From contig DASUWY010000005.1 in assembly GCA_036378175.1 (NCBI GenBank), positions 1-64,000 on the forward strand: 64,000 bases of DNA, written 5' to 3'. Position 1 is the first letter of the stretch. Each line of letters starts with the position of its first letter. Made by a program: the position numbers and the translations under genes. Below are positions 8,373 through 15,171 of the stretch, in pieces. Below the pieces are notes generated by a model. That model was not told the DNA's origin and ran no database searches. It was given only the letters and a program-made list of their open reading frames with translations. The DNA is from Thermoleophilaceae bacterium (GTDB lineage Bacteria; Actinomycetota; Thermoleophilia; Solirubrobacterales; Thermoleophilaceae).

Positions 8373-8756
8373 TTAAGCGGCGTCCGCGCCGACCAGCATC
8401 CGAAGCTTGGTGCCGCTGTCGCTCGTCTCGAGCTCGAATTGGCGCGTGAGCCGCTCGATCAGGCCAAGTCCCCGTCCGCCGGTGGCTTCCCGGTCCGGCT
8501 CCACCGCCTCGCGGTGATGGAACCGCCCGCGATCGCCCACCTCGATGGTGAGCCCCTCGTTGCGCCAGACGCAGGTCACGGAGATCGGCCTGCGGCCGCC
8601 CGCGCTGCCGTGGCGCATCGCGTTCGTCACAGCCTCGGTGGCCACCAGCTGGGCCTGGAATGCCTCGCCGTCGTCGAGCCCGTGCTCCTTGGCCCGCCGA
8701 CGGATGAACTGCCTCATCCGCGACAGCTCCGCGGGATCCGGGCGCAGCTCCAGCAT
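8373..8756 (-). CDS. Anti-sigma factor-like ATP-binding protein (HATPase_c_2)
   Basis: A 127-residue protein of the RsbW/SpoIIAB type. Motifs in order: VATEAVTNAMRHG (N-box with the catalytic-type ExxxNAxxHG), VGDRGRF (G1 region) and GGRGLGLIERLTRQFE (G2 loop). These proteins bind ATP and sequester a sigma factor or phosphorylate an anti-anti-sigma factor. I place the start at ATG 8756, which follows a clear AGGGGAG ribosome site. A farther in-frame ATG at 8807 would lie inside the hairpin downstream of glnA. No partner STAS or sigma gene is adjacent, so the target is unknown. Confidence 0.82.
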   Translation of the reverse strand: MLELRPDPAELSRMRQFIRRRAKEHGLDDGEAFQAQLVATEAVTNAMRHGSAGGRRPISVTCVWRNEGLTIEVGDRGRFHHREAVEPDREATGGRGLGLIERLTRQFELETSDSGTKLRMLVGADAA

Positions 8757-8777
8757 GTCTCGCTCCCCTGTCACAGT

Positions 8778-8811
8778 GGTTTTGGTTCCCGGCGAGTTGC
8801 GGGCCAAAACC
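8778..8811. terminator. Strong hairpin between glnA and the HATPase gene
   Basis: The arms GGTTTTGG (8778-8785) and CCAAAACC (8804-8811) are perfect complements. An inner CCCG/CGGG stem continues them after a 2-base bulge, around an 8-base loop. It lies 19 bases after the glnA stop on the transcribed strand and just before the ribosome site of the next gene. There is no long T run, so it may be a factor-assisted terminator, an RNA stabiliser or a processing site. Confidence 0.5.
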
Positions 8812-8830
8812 CCCTAAGCGACGGGTTACA

Positions 8831-10315
8831 TCAGGCGTCGTAGTAGAGGGCGAATTCCCAGGGGTGAGGCCGCAATCTCACTGCGTCCGCCTCGTTCTTG
8901 CGCTTGTAGGCGATCCAGGTCTCGATCAGGTCCTCGGTGAACACGCCGCCCTGGAGCAGAAAGTCGTGATCTTCCTCCAAGGCGTCCAAGGCCTCGTCCA
9001 GCGAACCGGGCACGTGGTGGATCTCCCGGAGCTCCTCCTCGGACAGCTCGAAGAGGTCCACATCCACCGGCTGGCCCGGGTCGATCCGGTTCTGGATCCC
9101 GTCGAGGCCCGCCATCAGGAGCGCCGAGAACGCCAGATACGGGTTGGCGGTGGGATCCGGAGGCCGGAACTCGAGCCGCTTGGCCTTGGGCGAGGCGGAA
9201 TAGACCGGAATCCGCACCGCAGCTGAGCGATTTCGCTGCGAATACACGAGGTTCACCGGCGCCTCGTAGCCCGGCACGAGCCGGCGGTACGAGTTGGTGG
9301 TGGGGGCGCAGAACGCCATCAGGGCCCGTCCGTGCTTGAGGATGCCGCCGATGTAGTTGAGCGCCTCGCGCGAGAGCTGTGCGTAGCCGTTGAAGTCGTA
9401 CATCACGTTCTCGCCGCCCTTCGAGAGCGACTGATGCACGTGCATGCCCGAGCCGTTCTCCTCGAACAGTGGCTTGGGCATGAAGGTGGCCGTCTTGCCC
9501 GCCTGCGCGGCCACGTTCTTGATCACGTACTTCTGGAGCTGGATCTGGTCAGCCATCCGGAGCAGGGTGTTGAACCGCACGTTGATCTCCGCCTGGCCGG
9601 CCGAGCCCACCTCGTGGTGGTGGAACTCGCAGCGCACGCCCATGGCCTCGAGCTCGGTGACCATGCGGGCGCGAAGGTCGCCGTGGGTGTCCGACGGCGC
9701 ACTGGGGAAGTAGCCCTGCTGCGAGCGGATCTTGTAGCCGAGGTTCGAGTCCCCGTTGCGGTTCACGGCGTCGCTGCCGAAGCCGCGGCCCATGTTCCAG
9801 TAGGCCTCGCTCGAGTCCACCTCGTAGAACGCGGTGTGGGCCCGCTGGTCGAAGGCCACGTGGTCGAAGATGAAGAACTCGGCCTCGGGGCCCATGAAGC
9901 AGGTGTCCGCGATGCCCGTGGCCGCGAGGTGACGCTCGGCCTTCATCGCCACGTAGCGCGGGTCACGCGAATACGGCTGGCGGGTGATCGGGTCGATCAC
10001 GTCGCAGATGATCGAGAGCGTCCTCTGCTCGTGGAACGGGTCGATCAGCGCGCTCGAGGCATCCGGCACGAGCACCATGTCCGAGTCGGAGATCTCCTGG
10101 AAGCCGCGGATCGACGAGCCGTCGAAGCCGAGTCCCTCGGTGAACGCGTCCTCGTCCAGCGAGTGGATCGAGAGGCCGAGGTGCTGCCAGGTGCCCGGCA
10201 GGTCGGTGAACTTGAAGTCCACCATCCGAACGCCGTGCTCCTGGGCGAGCGCGAGCACGTCCTTCACCTCCACGCTGCGCCCGCCCACGAAGCGCTCGAC
10301 GGTGAGCGGCGTCAT
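8831..10315 (-). CDS. glnA: Glutamine synthetase type I, lacking the adenylylation tyrosine
   Basis: A 494-residue enzyme making glutamine from glutamate, ammonia and ATP; the active form of the family is a cytoplasmic dodecamer. Signature blocks are FTDLPGTWQHL, GLGFDGSSIRGF, the PKPLFEENGSGMHVHQSL ATP/glutamate site and NRSAAVRIP. The C-terminus GGVFTEDLIETWIAYKR...EFALYYDA matches the GSI-beta type of actinobacteria and proteobacteria. In that type a KNLY(E/D)LP loop carries the adenylylated tyrosine. Here the equivalent is VDVDLFELS, with Phe422 in its place. ATG 10315 is preceded by GAGGAG and overlaps the stop of the SPFH gene (ATGA). It is the last gene of the amtB operon. Confidence 0.95.
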   Translation of the reverse strand: MTPLTVERFVGGRSVEVKDVLALAQEHGVRMVDFKFTDLPGTWQHLGLSIHSLDEDAFTEGLGFDGSSIRGFQEISDSDMVLVPDASSALIDPFHEQRTLSIICDVIDPITRQPYSRDPRYVAMKAERHLAATGIADTCFMGPEAEFFIFDHVAFDQRAHTAFYEVDSSEAYWNMGRGFGSDAVNRNGDSNLGYKIRSQQGYFPSAPSDTHGDLRARMVTELEAMGVRCEFHHHEVGSAGQAEINVRFNTLLRMADQIQLQKYVIKNVAAQAGKTATFMPKPLFEENGSGMHVHQSLSKGGENVMYDFNGYAQLSREALNYIGGILKHGRALMAFCAPTTNSYRRLVPGYEAPVNLVYSQRNRSAAVRIPVYSASPKAKRLEFRPPDPTANPYLAFSALLMAGLDGIQNRIDPGQPVDVDLFELSEEELREIHHVPGSLDEALDALEEDHDFLLQGGVFTEDLIETWIAYKRKNEADAVRLRPHPWEFALYYDA

Positions 10316-11652
10316 GCCAGCTCCTCGGCGTCGGCCTCCACGGCGTCATGTCCATTTGCCACCTTCGGGATCCGCTTGGCGAGGTCCTCGAGCTTCATCC
10401 CGGTGAGGGCCTCGAGCACGGCGGGCAGCTCGGACATGACGGTGGTCACGTCCTTTGTGATCTTTGAGGCGCCGGAGCTGCCGTTCGACCCGATCATCAC
10501 GATCTTGTCTGTGCGCGCCAGCGGCGCGGACACGGCGGCCGCGAGCTCGGGCAGGATCTCGAGCACGCGGTCGGTGATCGCGGCCTCGTTGTAGTCGCCC
10601 CAGCTCTTGGCCTTGGCGGCCATTGCCTCGGCCTCGGCGAGGCCCTTGAGCCTCATGGCGTCAGCCTCGCCCGCGCCCAGCGCCGCGGCCTCCTCGCGCT
10701 GAGCCTCGGACACCGCGGCGATCTCCCGGGCCCGCGCGAGGGCCGGCTCCACGATCTCGGCCTCCAGCTCGCGCCTGCGCCGCTCCACCTCGGCCTGCAT
10801 CAGCTCGATCGCCTTCTGGCGCTCCACGATCTCCACCTTCAGCTCCTCCGCGCGCACCTGCTGGCGCGTGATCGCGCGCTGGAGGTCGTAGGAGAGGTCC
10901 GCCTCGGCGGCCGCGCGCTTGCCCTCGGCCTTGTAGGCGGCGCGCTCGGTCTCGTAGTCGCGGCGAGACTTCTCGATCGCGAGGTCCGCCTCGTAGCGGG
11001 CGGCCTTCGCCTCGCGCTCCGCTTCGGCCTCGCCGCGGATCGCGTCGCGCTTCACCTGCGCTGTGCGCGGCCGCCCGAGCGCCTCGAGGTAGCCCTGCTT
11101 GTCACCGACGTTGCGCACGGTGAGCGAGACGATCTCGAGGCCCATGCGCTCGAGGTCCGGCTCCGCCAGCTCGCGCACGGCGGCCACGAGCTTCTGCCGC
11201 TCGCGGTAGATGTCCTCGATCGAGAGGCCGCCCACCGCGGCTCGCATGTGTCCCTCCACAGCCTGCAGAGCGGTGCGCACGATGTCGTCGGGCCCGCGCG
11301 AGAGGAACTGCTGCGCTGCGCGCTCGATCCCGCCGGGGGAGCCGTCGATCTTCACCATGCACACGCCGTCGATCGCCACCGGCACGCCGTGCACGGTGTA
11401 CGTCTCCGCCGTGCGGACGTCGAACTGCATCAGCTCGAGCGACATCCGCTGCACCTTCTCCTTGAACGGCCTGACGTAGGTGCCGCCGCCCCTCACGATC
11501 CGGTAGCCGTGATCGTCTCCGCGGCCCTTGCGGCCCGAGATGATCAGCACCTCGTTGGGGCCGACCTTCGTGTACTGGTGCGCCCACACCGCGAATGCGA
11601 TGAGAAGCGCCGCCGCCAGCACGGATGCGACGACGATGATGGCTACGACCAT
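10312..11652 (-). CDS. Flotillin-like SPFH/band 7 membrane protein
   Basis: A 446-residue protein with an N-terminal membrane helix (residues 2-22, VVAIIVVASVLAAALLIAFA), an SPFH domain beginning VGPNEVLIISGRKG, and a long Ala/Glu/Arg coiled coil (about 200-345). The coiled coil includes EAEAEREAKAARYEADLAIE and an EIAAVSEAQREEA repeat region, as in flotillins. Flotillins form oligomeric membrane scaffolds in ordered lipid zones. I chose ATG 11652, with GAGGAGG ten bases upstream, because it directly opens the membrane helix. A longer frame upstream lacks coding character. It sits between an unknown gene and glnA, which suggests a scaffold role linked to ammonium uptake or assimilation; this is inference. 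Confidence 0.85.
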   Translation of the reverse strand: MVVAIIVVASVLAAALLIAFAVWAHQYTKVGPNEVLIISGRKGRGDDHGYRIVRGGGTYVRPFKEKVQRMSLELMQFDVRTAETYTVHGVPVAIDGVCMVKIDGSPGGIERAAQQFLSRGPDDIVRTALQAVEGHMRAAVGGLSIEDIYRERQKLVAAVRELAEPDLERMGLEIVSLTVRNVGDKQGYLEALGRPRTAQVKRDAIRGEAEAEREAKAARYEADLAIEKSRRDYETERAAYKAEGKRAAAEADLSYDLQRAITRQQVRAEELKVEIVERQKAIELMQAEVERRRRELEAEIVEPALARAREIAAVSEAQREEAAALGAGEADAMRLKGLAEAEAMAAKAKSWGDYNEAAITDRVLEILPELAAAVSAPLARTDKIVMIGSNGSSGASKITKDVTTVMSELPAVLEALTGMKLEDLAKRIPKVANGHDAVEADAEELA

Positions 11653-12758
11653 GTGGAATGAACCTCCTCGGGGTGTGTCCAGATGGAGTCCGTCTCGAGC
11701 CGCTCGGCGCGGGGCGCCGCGGCAGCGTGTATCTCGACCTCGTCGGCGAAGCGCAGGAAGCCGGCGGCGGCCAGGTAGCTGCCCACCTGCCGGGCCAGCG
11801 CGTTCTCGCCATGGGCCAGGAAGACGTTGATGTGGCGGTCCTCGAGCGCTACGGCCACGTCGCCCGCGCCGGTGCGGCGCACGTTCAGCTCGAGCCGCGT
11901 GGACTCGCCGTCGTCGAGGTAGGCCACGAGCCGCGAGCCCGCATCCTCGGTGCGGCACTCGGCGGCCGCCCAGATCTCGGGGCGAACCTCGCAGGCGTAC
12001 AGCGCGTCAGGATCGGTGTTCGAGCGCATGCGCTCGAGCTCCGCGCGCACGAAGCGGATCAGCGAGATCACCTCGGGCGCCGCGGGAGCGGTGTCCTGGG
12101 CTGCCGGACCCGCGCCCGCGCGGCGGCGCTCAGCGGGCCGCAGCTGGGCGGCGTGGCCGAGTACGCCCACGACCGGCCCCTCCGCCGACGTGCCCTCCAC
12201 GGTGGGGATCCACATCGCCGGATCGGCCAGCGAGCGGATGATCGCGGCCGGCGCCACCAGGCTGAGATCGCTCGGGCGCAGCACGCCCACGGTCACCTCC
12301 TCGGCGTCGTTCACATAGCCGGTGCTCACGAGGTAGCGGCACACCTCGCTGCGGATGCCGGCGAGGTCGCGCGACTTCAGGTTGGGACCTCCGATCACAG
12401 GGGAGACGATGTGGCCGTCGTCCTCGTACACCGGCACCACGTAGTCCATGGCCGGAACGCGGAAGTAGGCGAGCGGGAGGGAGCGCGAGGGGGCGATCGA
12501 GTCGAGCAGCTGGGCCACCTTCTCGCGCAGCGCGTAGACGTTGGCGGCCTCGAGCACGCGGCCGGCCACCTCGCAGTGGTGGATTTCCTTCAGCACCGGG
12601 TGCGGGTCCGGGTTGATGCGCTTGCCCACCGGGATGCGGGCGGTGTCGTGCCCGCCGATGCCCGCGCGCAGCCCGAGCCGGAAGCTGTAGCTGTCCTCCT
12701 CGCCACCCTTCTCGAGGAAGATCGGCACGGGCTCGTGCTCGCCGCGGTCGGCGATCAC
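11643..12758 (-). CDS. Unrecognised two-part protein in the nitrogen operon
   Basis: A 371-residue soluble protein that I do not recognise. Residues about 1-200 form one block (SYSFRLGLRAGIGGHDTARI, YFRVPAMDYVVPVYEDDGH, PAMWIPTVEG). A charged Ala/Pro linker spans about 205-224. Residues 225-360 form a second alpha/beta block (VISLIRFVRAELERMRSNTD, DALYACEVRPEIWAAAE, RHINVFLAHGEN). No membrane helix or signal peptide is present. It lies between glnB and the SPFH gene, with 10 bases of overlap with the latter. The GTG at 12758 is the first standard start, but the frame stays open to the glnB stop and upstream codons read GRIWRWIRA, so a CTG start nearer glnB is possible. A P-II or membrane-scaffold partner role is speculation. 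Confidence 0.7.
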   Translation of the reverse strand: MIADRGEHEPVPIFLEKGGEEDSYSFRLGLRAGIGGHDTARIPVGKRINPDPHPVLKEIHHCEVAGRVLEAANVYALREKVAQLLDSIAPSRSLPLAYFRVPAMDYVVPVYEDDGHIVSPVIGGPNLKSRDLAGIRSEVCRYLVSTGYVNDAEEVTVGVLRPSDLSLVAPAAIIRSLADPAMWIPTVEGTSAEGPVVGVLGHAAQLRPAERRRAGAGPAAQDTAPAAPEVISLIRFVRAELERMRSNTDPDALYACEVRPEIWAAAECRTEDAGSRLVAYLDDGESTRLELNVRRTGAGDVAVALEDRHINVFLAHGENALARQVGSYLAAAGFLRFADEVEIHAAAAPRAERLETDSIWTHPEEVHSTWS

Positions 12759-12798
12759 GGCGCGGATCCAGCGCCAGATGCGTCCCGCCGGGCGCAGC

Positions 12799-13167
12799 TC
12801 AGTAACCCCAGCCCACCGGCGTCTCGTGGCGCACGGTGTCCTCGCCGCGCTCGCCGGTGCGGATCCGGATGGCCTGCTCCACGTCGTACACGAACACGCG
12901 GCCGTCGCCGGTCTCGCCCGTGTAGGCGCCGCCCACGATCGCGTCCACCGCCCGGTCCACCAGCGTGTCCGACACCACCGACTCCACCTTCAGCTTCGGC
13001 AGCAGCGAGATGTTGGCCCGCGAGCCGCGGTACTGCTCGGTGTAGCCCTTCTGCCGGCCGCAGCCCATCACCTCTGTGACGGTGAGGCCGGACACGCCGA
13101 GCTCGTCGAGCGCGTCCTGCACGTGCTGGAGACGCTCGGCGCGGATGATCGCCTCGATCTTCTTCAT
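12799..13167 (-). CDS. glnB: Nitrogen regulatory protein P-II, without Tyr51
   Basis: A 122-residue P-II signalling protein; the family binds ATP/ADP and 2-oxoglutarate and controls AmtB and nitrogen enzymes. The N-terminus MKKIEAIIRAERLQHVQDAL, the T-loop start TVTEVMGCGRQKGYTEQYRG (residues 29-48) and the C-terminal DGRVFVYDVEQAIRIRTGE are typical. An ungapped alignment with E. coli GlnB, made from memory, puts Ala at 51 instead of the uridylylated/adenylylated tyrosine; the loop reads YRGSRANIS. Ser49 is retained, the residue phosphorylated in cyanobacterial P-II. The ATG directly follows the amtB TAG (TAGATG), so the genes are coupled. A C-terminal tail ending VGWGY is longer than in E. 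coli. glnK would be an equally fair name. Confidence 0.95.
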   Translation of the reverse strand: MKKIEAIIRAERLQHVQDALDELGVSGLTVTEVMGCGRQKGYTEQYRGSRANISLLPKLKVESVVSDTLVDRAVDAIVGGAYTGETGDGRVFVYDVEQAIRIRTGERGEDTVRHETPVGWGY

Positions 13168-14532
13168 CTACGCCTCCTGACCTAGGCCGATGGGAACCGG
13201 TCGCGGCCTCGGCCGCTGCGCCGGCGGTGCGGGCGGGTGGTACTCCGAGCCCGGCACCGGCATGAACTGCTCGGGGTAGCCCCACATGCCGTGCTCCACG
13301 ATGTCGAGGCCGTAGCGCTCCTCCTCGGGCTTCACGCGCAGGCCGTAGGTGGCCTTGATCACGAAGAAGACGAGGAACGAGACCGCGAACACGGACACGA
13401 ACGCGGCGGTCACGCCGAGCGCCTGGGCGCCGAGCTGGTGGAACGAGCCCGTGTACACGAGCCCGCCGTGCCCCACGCCGTTGAGCTTCGCGAGGGCCGG
13501 CGCCGTGAAGATGCCGCACGAGAGCGTGCCCCACACGCCCGCCACGCCGTGCGCCGAGAGCGCGCCCACCGGGTCGTCGAGCTTCTTGTCGATCGCGATC
13601 ACGCAGAGCACGACGATCACGCCGGCCACGAAGCCGATGATCGGCGCCGCCCAGTAGTTGACGTAGCCCGACGGGGCGGTGATCGCCACCAGCGCCGCGA
13701 TCGCGCCGTTGCCGGTCATGCCGATGTCGAACGTGCGCGTGATCAGGTAGATCGTGAGCATCGCGCCCAGCACGCCGGCGGCGGCGGCGATGTTCGTGAC
13801 GATCGCCACCTCGGCGAAGCGGCCACCGATCGCCCCGAGGGTCGACCCCGGGTTGAAGCCGAACCAGCCGAACCACAGGATCAGCACCGCCAGGCCCACG
13901 AACGGCATCGAGTGGCCCGGGATCACGTTCGGTTTTCCGTCGCGGCCGTACTTGCCCTGACGCGGGCCGAGCAGAAGCAGCGCCGCGAACGCGCCCGTGG
14001 CGCCGATGAGGTGCACCACCGTGGAGCCGGCGAAGTCCTGCATCCCGATGTTCTTCGCGAGCCAGCCACCGCCGAAGATCCAGTGCGACACGATCGGGTA
14101 GATCAGCGTCGAGAAGATCACGGCGTAGATCAGGTACGCCCCGAACTTGATGCGCTCGATCGTGGTGCCCCACACGATCGCGAGCGACACGGCACAGAAC
14201 ACGAACTCGAAGAACCACTTGGAGGCGACCGTGGCGTGCGAGAAGGCGATCGCCGGGAAGAGCGCGTTGTTGCTGGTGTTGAGGAAGGTGCCGTGCGTGC
14301 CGGCGAACCAGCCGGAGCCCCCGAACGCGAGCGCGAAGCCCACCGCCCAGTAGCCCAGCGAGGCGATCGACAGGTTCGCGATCACCTTCGGCACGATCGT
14401 GCCGGCGTTCTTCATGCGCGAGAAGCCGATCTCGAGCAGCAGGAAGCCCGCCTGCATGAAGAACACGAGGATGGCGGCCACCATCACCCACATCGACTCG
14501 ATGGCCGTTACTGAATCGGGAAAGCTAGGCAA
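13168..14532 (-). CDS. amtB: Ammonium transporter
   Basis: A 454-residue Amt/MEP channel with eleven expected membrane helices. The twin-histidine pore residues are His174 (STVVHLIGATGAF) and His328 (SAHGVAGVWG). The selectivity and signature regions FVFCAVSLAIVWGTTIERIK and NAGTIVPKVIANL are intact. It conducts ammonium/ammonia into the cell and in the family is plugged by P-II. I use the TTG at 14532 because AAGGAAAGGAAC precedes it; an internal ATG at residue 14 would cut into the first helix. The tail is Pro-rich. It heads the operon amtB-glnB-unknown-SPFH-glnA. Confidence 0.95.
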   Translation of the reverse strand: MPSFPDSVTAIESMWVMVAAILVFFMQAGFLLLEIGFSRMKNAGTIVPKVIANLSIASLGYWAVGFALAFGGSGWFAGTHGTFLNTSNNALFPAIAFSHATVASKWFFEFVFCAVSLAIVWGTTIERIKFGAYLIYAVIFSTLIYPIVSHWIFGGGWLAKNIGMQDFAGSTVVHLIGATGAFAALLLLGPRQGKYGRDGKPNVIPGHSMPFVGLAVLILWFGWFGFNPGSTLGAIGGRFAEVAIVTNIAAAAGVLGAMLTIYLITRTFDIGMTGNGAIAALVAITAPSGYVNYWAAPIIGFVAGVIVVLCVIAIDKKLDDPVGALSAHGVAGVWGTLSCGIFTAPALAKLNGVGHGGLVYTGSFHQLGAQALGVTAAFVSVFAVSFLVFFVIKATYGLRVKPEEERYGLDIVEHGMWGYPEQFMPVPGSEYHPPAPPAQRPRPRPVPIGLGQEA

Positions 14533-14594
14533 GCGGGTTCCTTTCCTTGCGACGGACCTAGCCCGAATGGTCGGTCGCGCGGATCCCGCTGTCT

Positions 14595-14622
14595 TTCGCC
14601 CGCTGTACAGAGTTCGGGCGAA
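14595..14622. promoter_or_regulatory. Inverted repeat upstream of amtB
   Basis: TTCGCCCG (14595-14602) and CGGGCGAA (14615-14622) are perfect complements around a 12-base centre that itself contains the palindrome CTGTACAG. It lies 63-90 bases upstream of the amtB start in the 112-base gap after ybaK. No T run follows on either strand, so I read it as an operator candidate for nitrogen control rather than a terminator. The binding protein is not known, and the sequence does not obviously match a GlnR or AmtR site. Confidence 0.45.
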
Positions 14623-14644
14623 GGTGTTTGTACGGATGGAGAAG

Positions 14645-15103
14645 CTAGGAGCTGGCTCCTACCGGCGCCACCGTGGCCCCGGTGCGCTCGGCTAGCTGGC
14701 CCGCGTCCACCTCGAACACGGTGTTGCCGTCGCCGCCGGCGGCCCACACGTGGCCCTCGTCGATCAGCGCCTGGTCGATCACCACGGGCAGCCCGTGGGA
14801 GAACGGGGGCACGCCGCCGGGGGAGAACCCGGTGGCCGCCCGCACCTCTTCCGGCGTGGCAGGGCGCGCCTCGGCGCAGTCGAGCACGTGGCAGAGCGCA
14901 TCCGGGTCGATGCGGCGGGCGCCGCTCGCCACCACCACCACCGGATCGCCATCTGCCACGAACACGATCGACTTTGCGATCTGCGCGGGCTCGCAGCCCA
15001 CGGCCGCCGCGGCCTCGTTCACCGTCCGGGTGGGGCGCTCGAACTTGGTCATGTCAACTTCCAGGCCCAGTTCGCGCGCGGCGGCCAGTACTCGCTCATG
15101 CAT
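14645..15103 (-). CDS. ybaK: YbaK/EbsC-type aminoacyl-tRNA deacylase
   Basis: A 152-residue protein of the YbaK/ProX family, which clears misacylated tRNAs such as Cys-tRNA(Pro). The fold is shown by RTVNEAAAAVGCEPAQIAKS with the conserved Lys, the VASGARRIDPDAL region and TGFSPGGVPPFSHGLPVVID, the family glycine-proline loop. The length fits free-standing members. ATG 15103 opens a good MHERVLAAARELG helix. The exact tRNA specificity (Cys-Pro, Ala or other) cannot be read from the sequence. A terminator for the upstream WS/DGAT gene lies in its 5' flank. Confidence 0.88.
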   Translation of the reverse strand: MHERVLAAARELGLEVDMTKFERPTRTVNEAAAAVGCEPAQIAKSIVFVADGDPVVVVASGARRIDPDALCHVLDCAEARPATPEEVRAATGFSPGGVPPFSHGLPVVIDQALIDEGHVWAAGGDGNTVFEVDAGQLAERTGATVAPVGASS

Positions 15104-15125
15104 CTGTTCTCAGTCCTTCGAGTAG

Positions 15126-15145
15126 AAAAGTGACGCTCCCGTCAC
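15126..15145 (-). terminator. Rho-independent terminator after the WS/DGAT gene
   Basis: Read on the minus strand, GTGACG-GGAG-CGTCAC forms a 6-bp stem with a 4-base loop, followed by TTTTCT. It lies 27 bases beyond the wax ester synthase stop. A short CCTCAG/CTGAGG palindrome at 15152-15164 precedes it. Confidence 0.7.
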
Positions 15146-15171
15146 ATCGTGCCTCAGGCTGAGGATATTCG

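Noticed and set aside
13237-14514. 425-codon plus-strand frame opposite amtB
   Set aside because: Same shadow pattern; amtB on the other strand has all pore residues.
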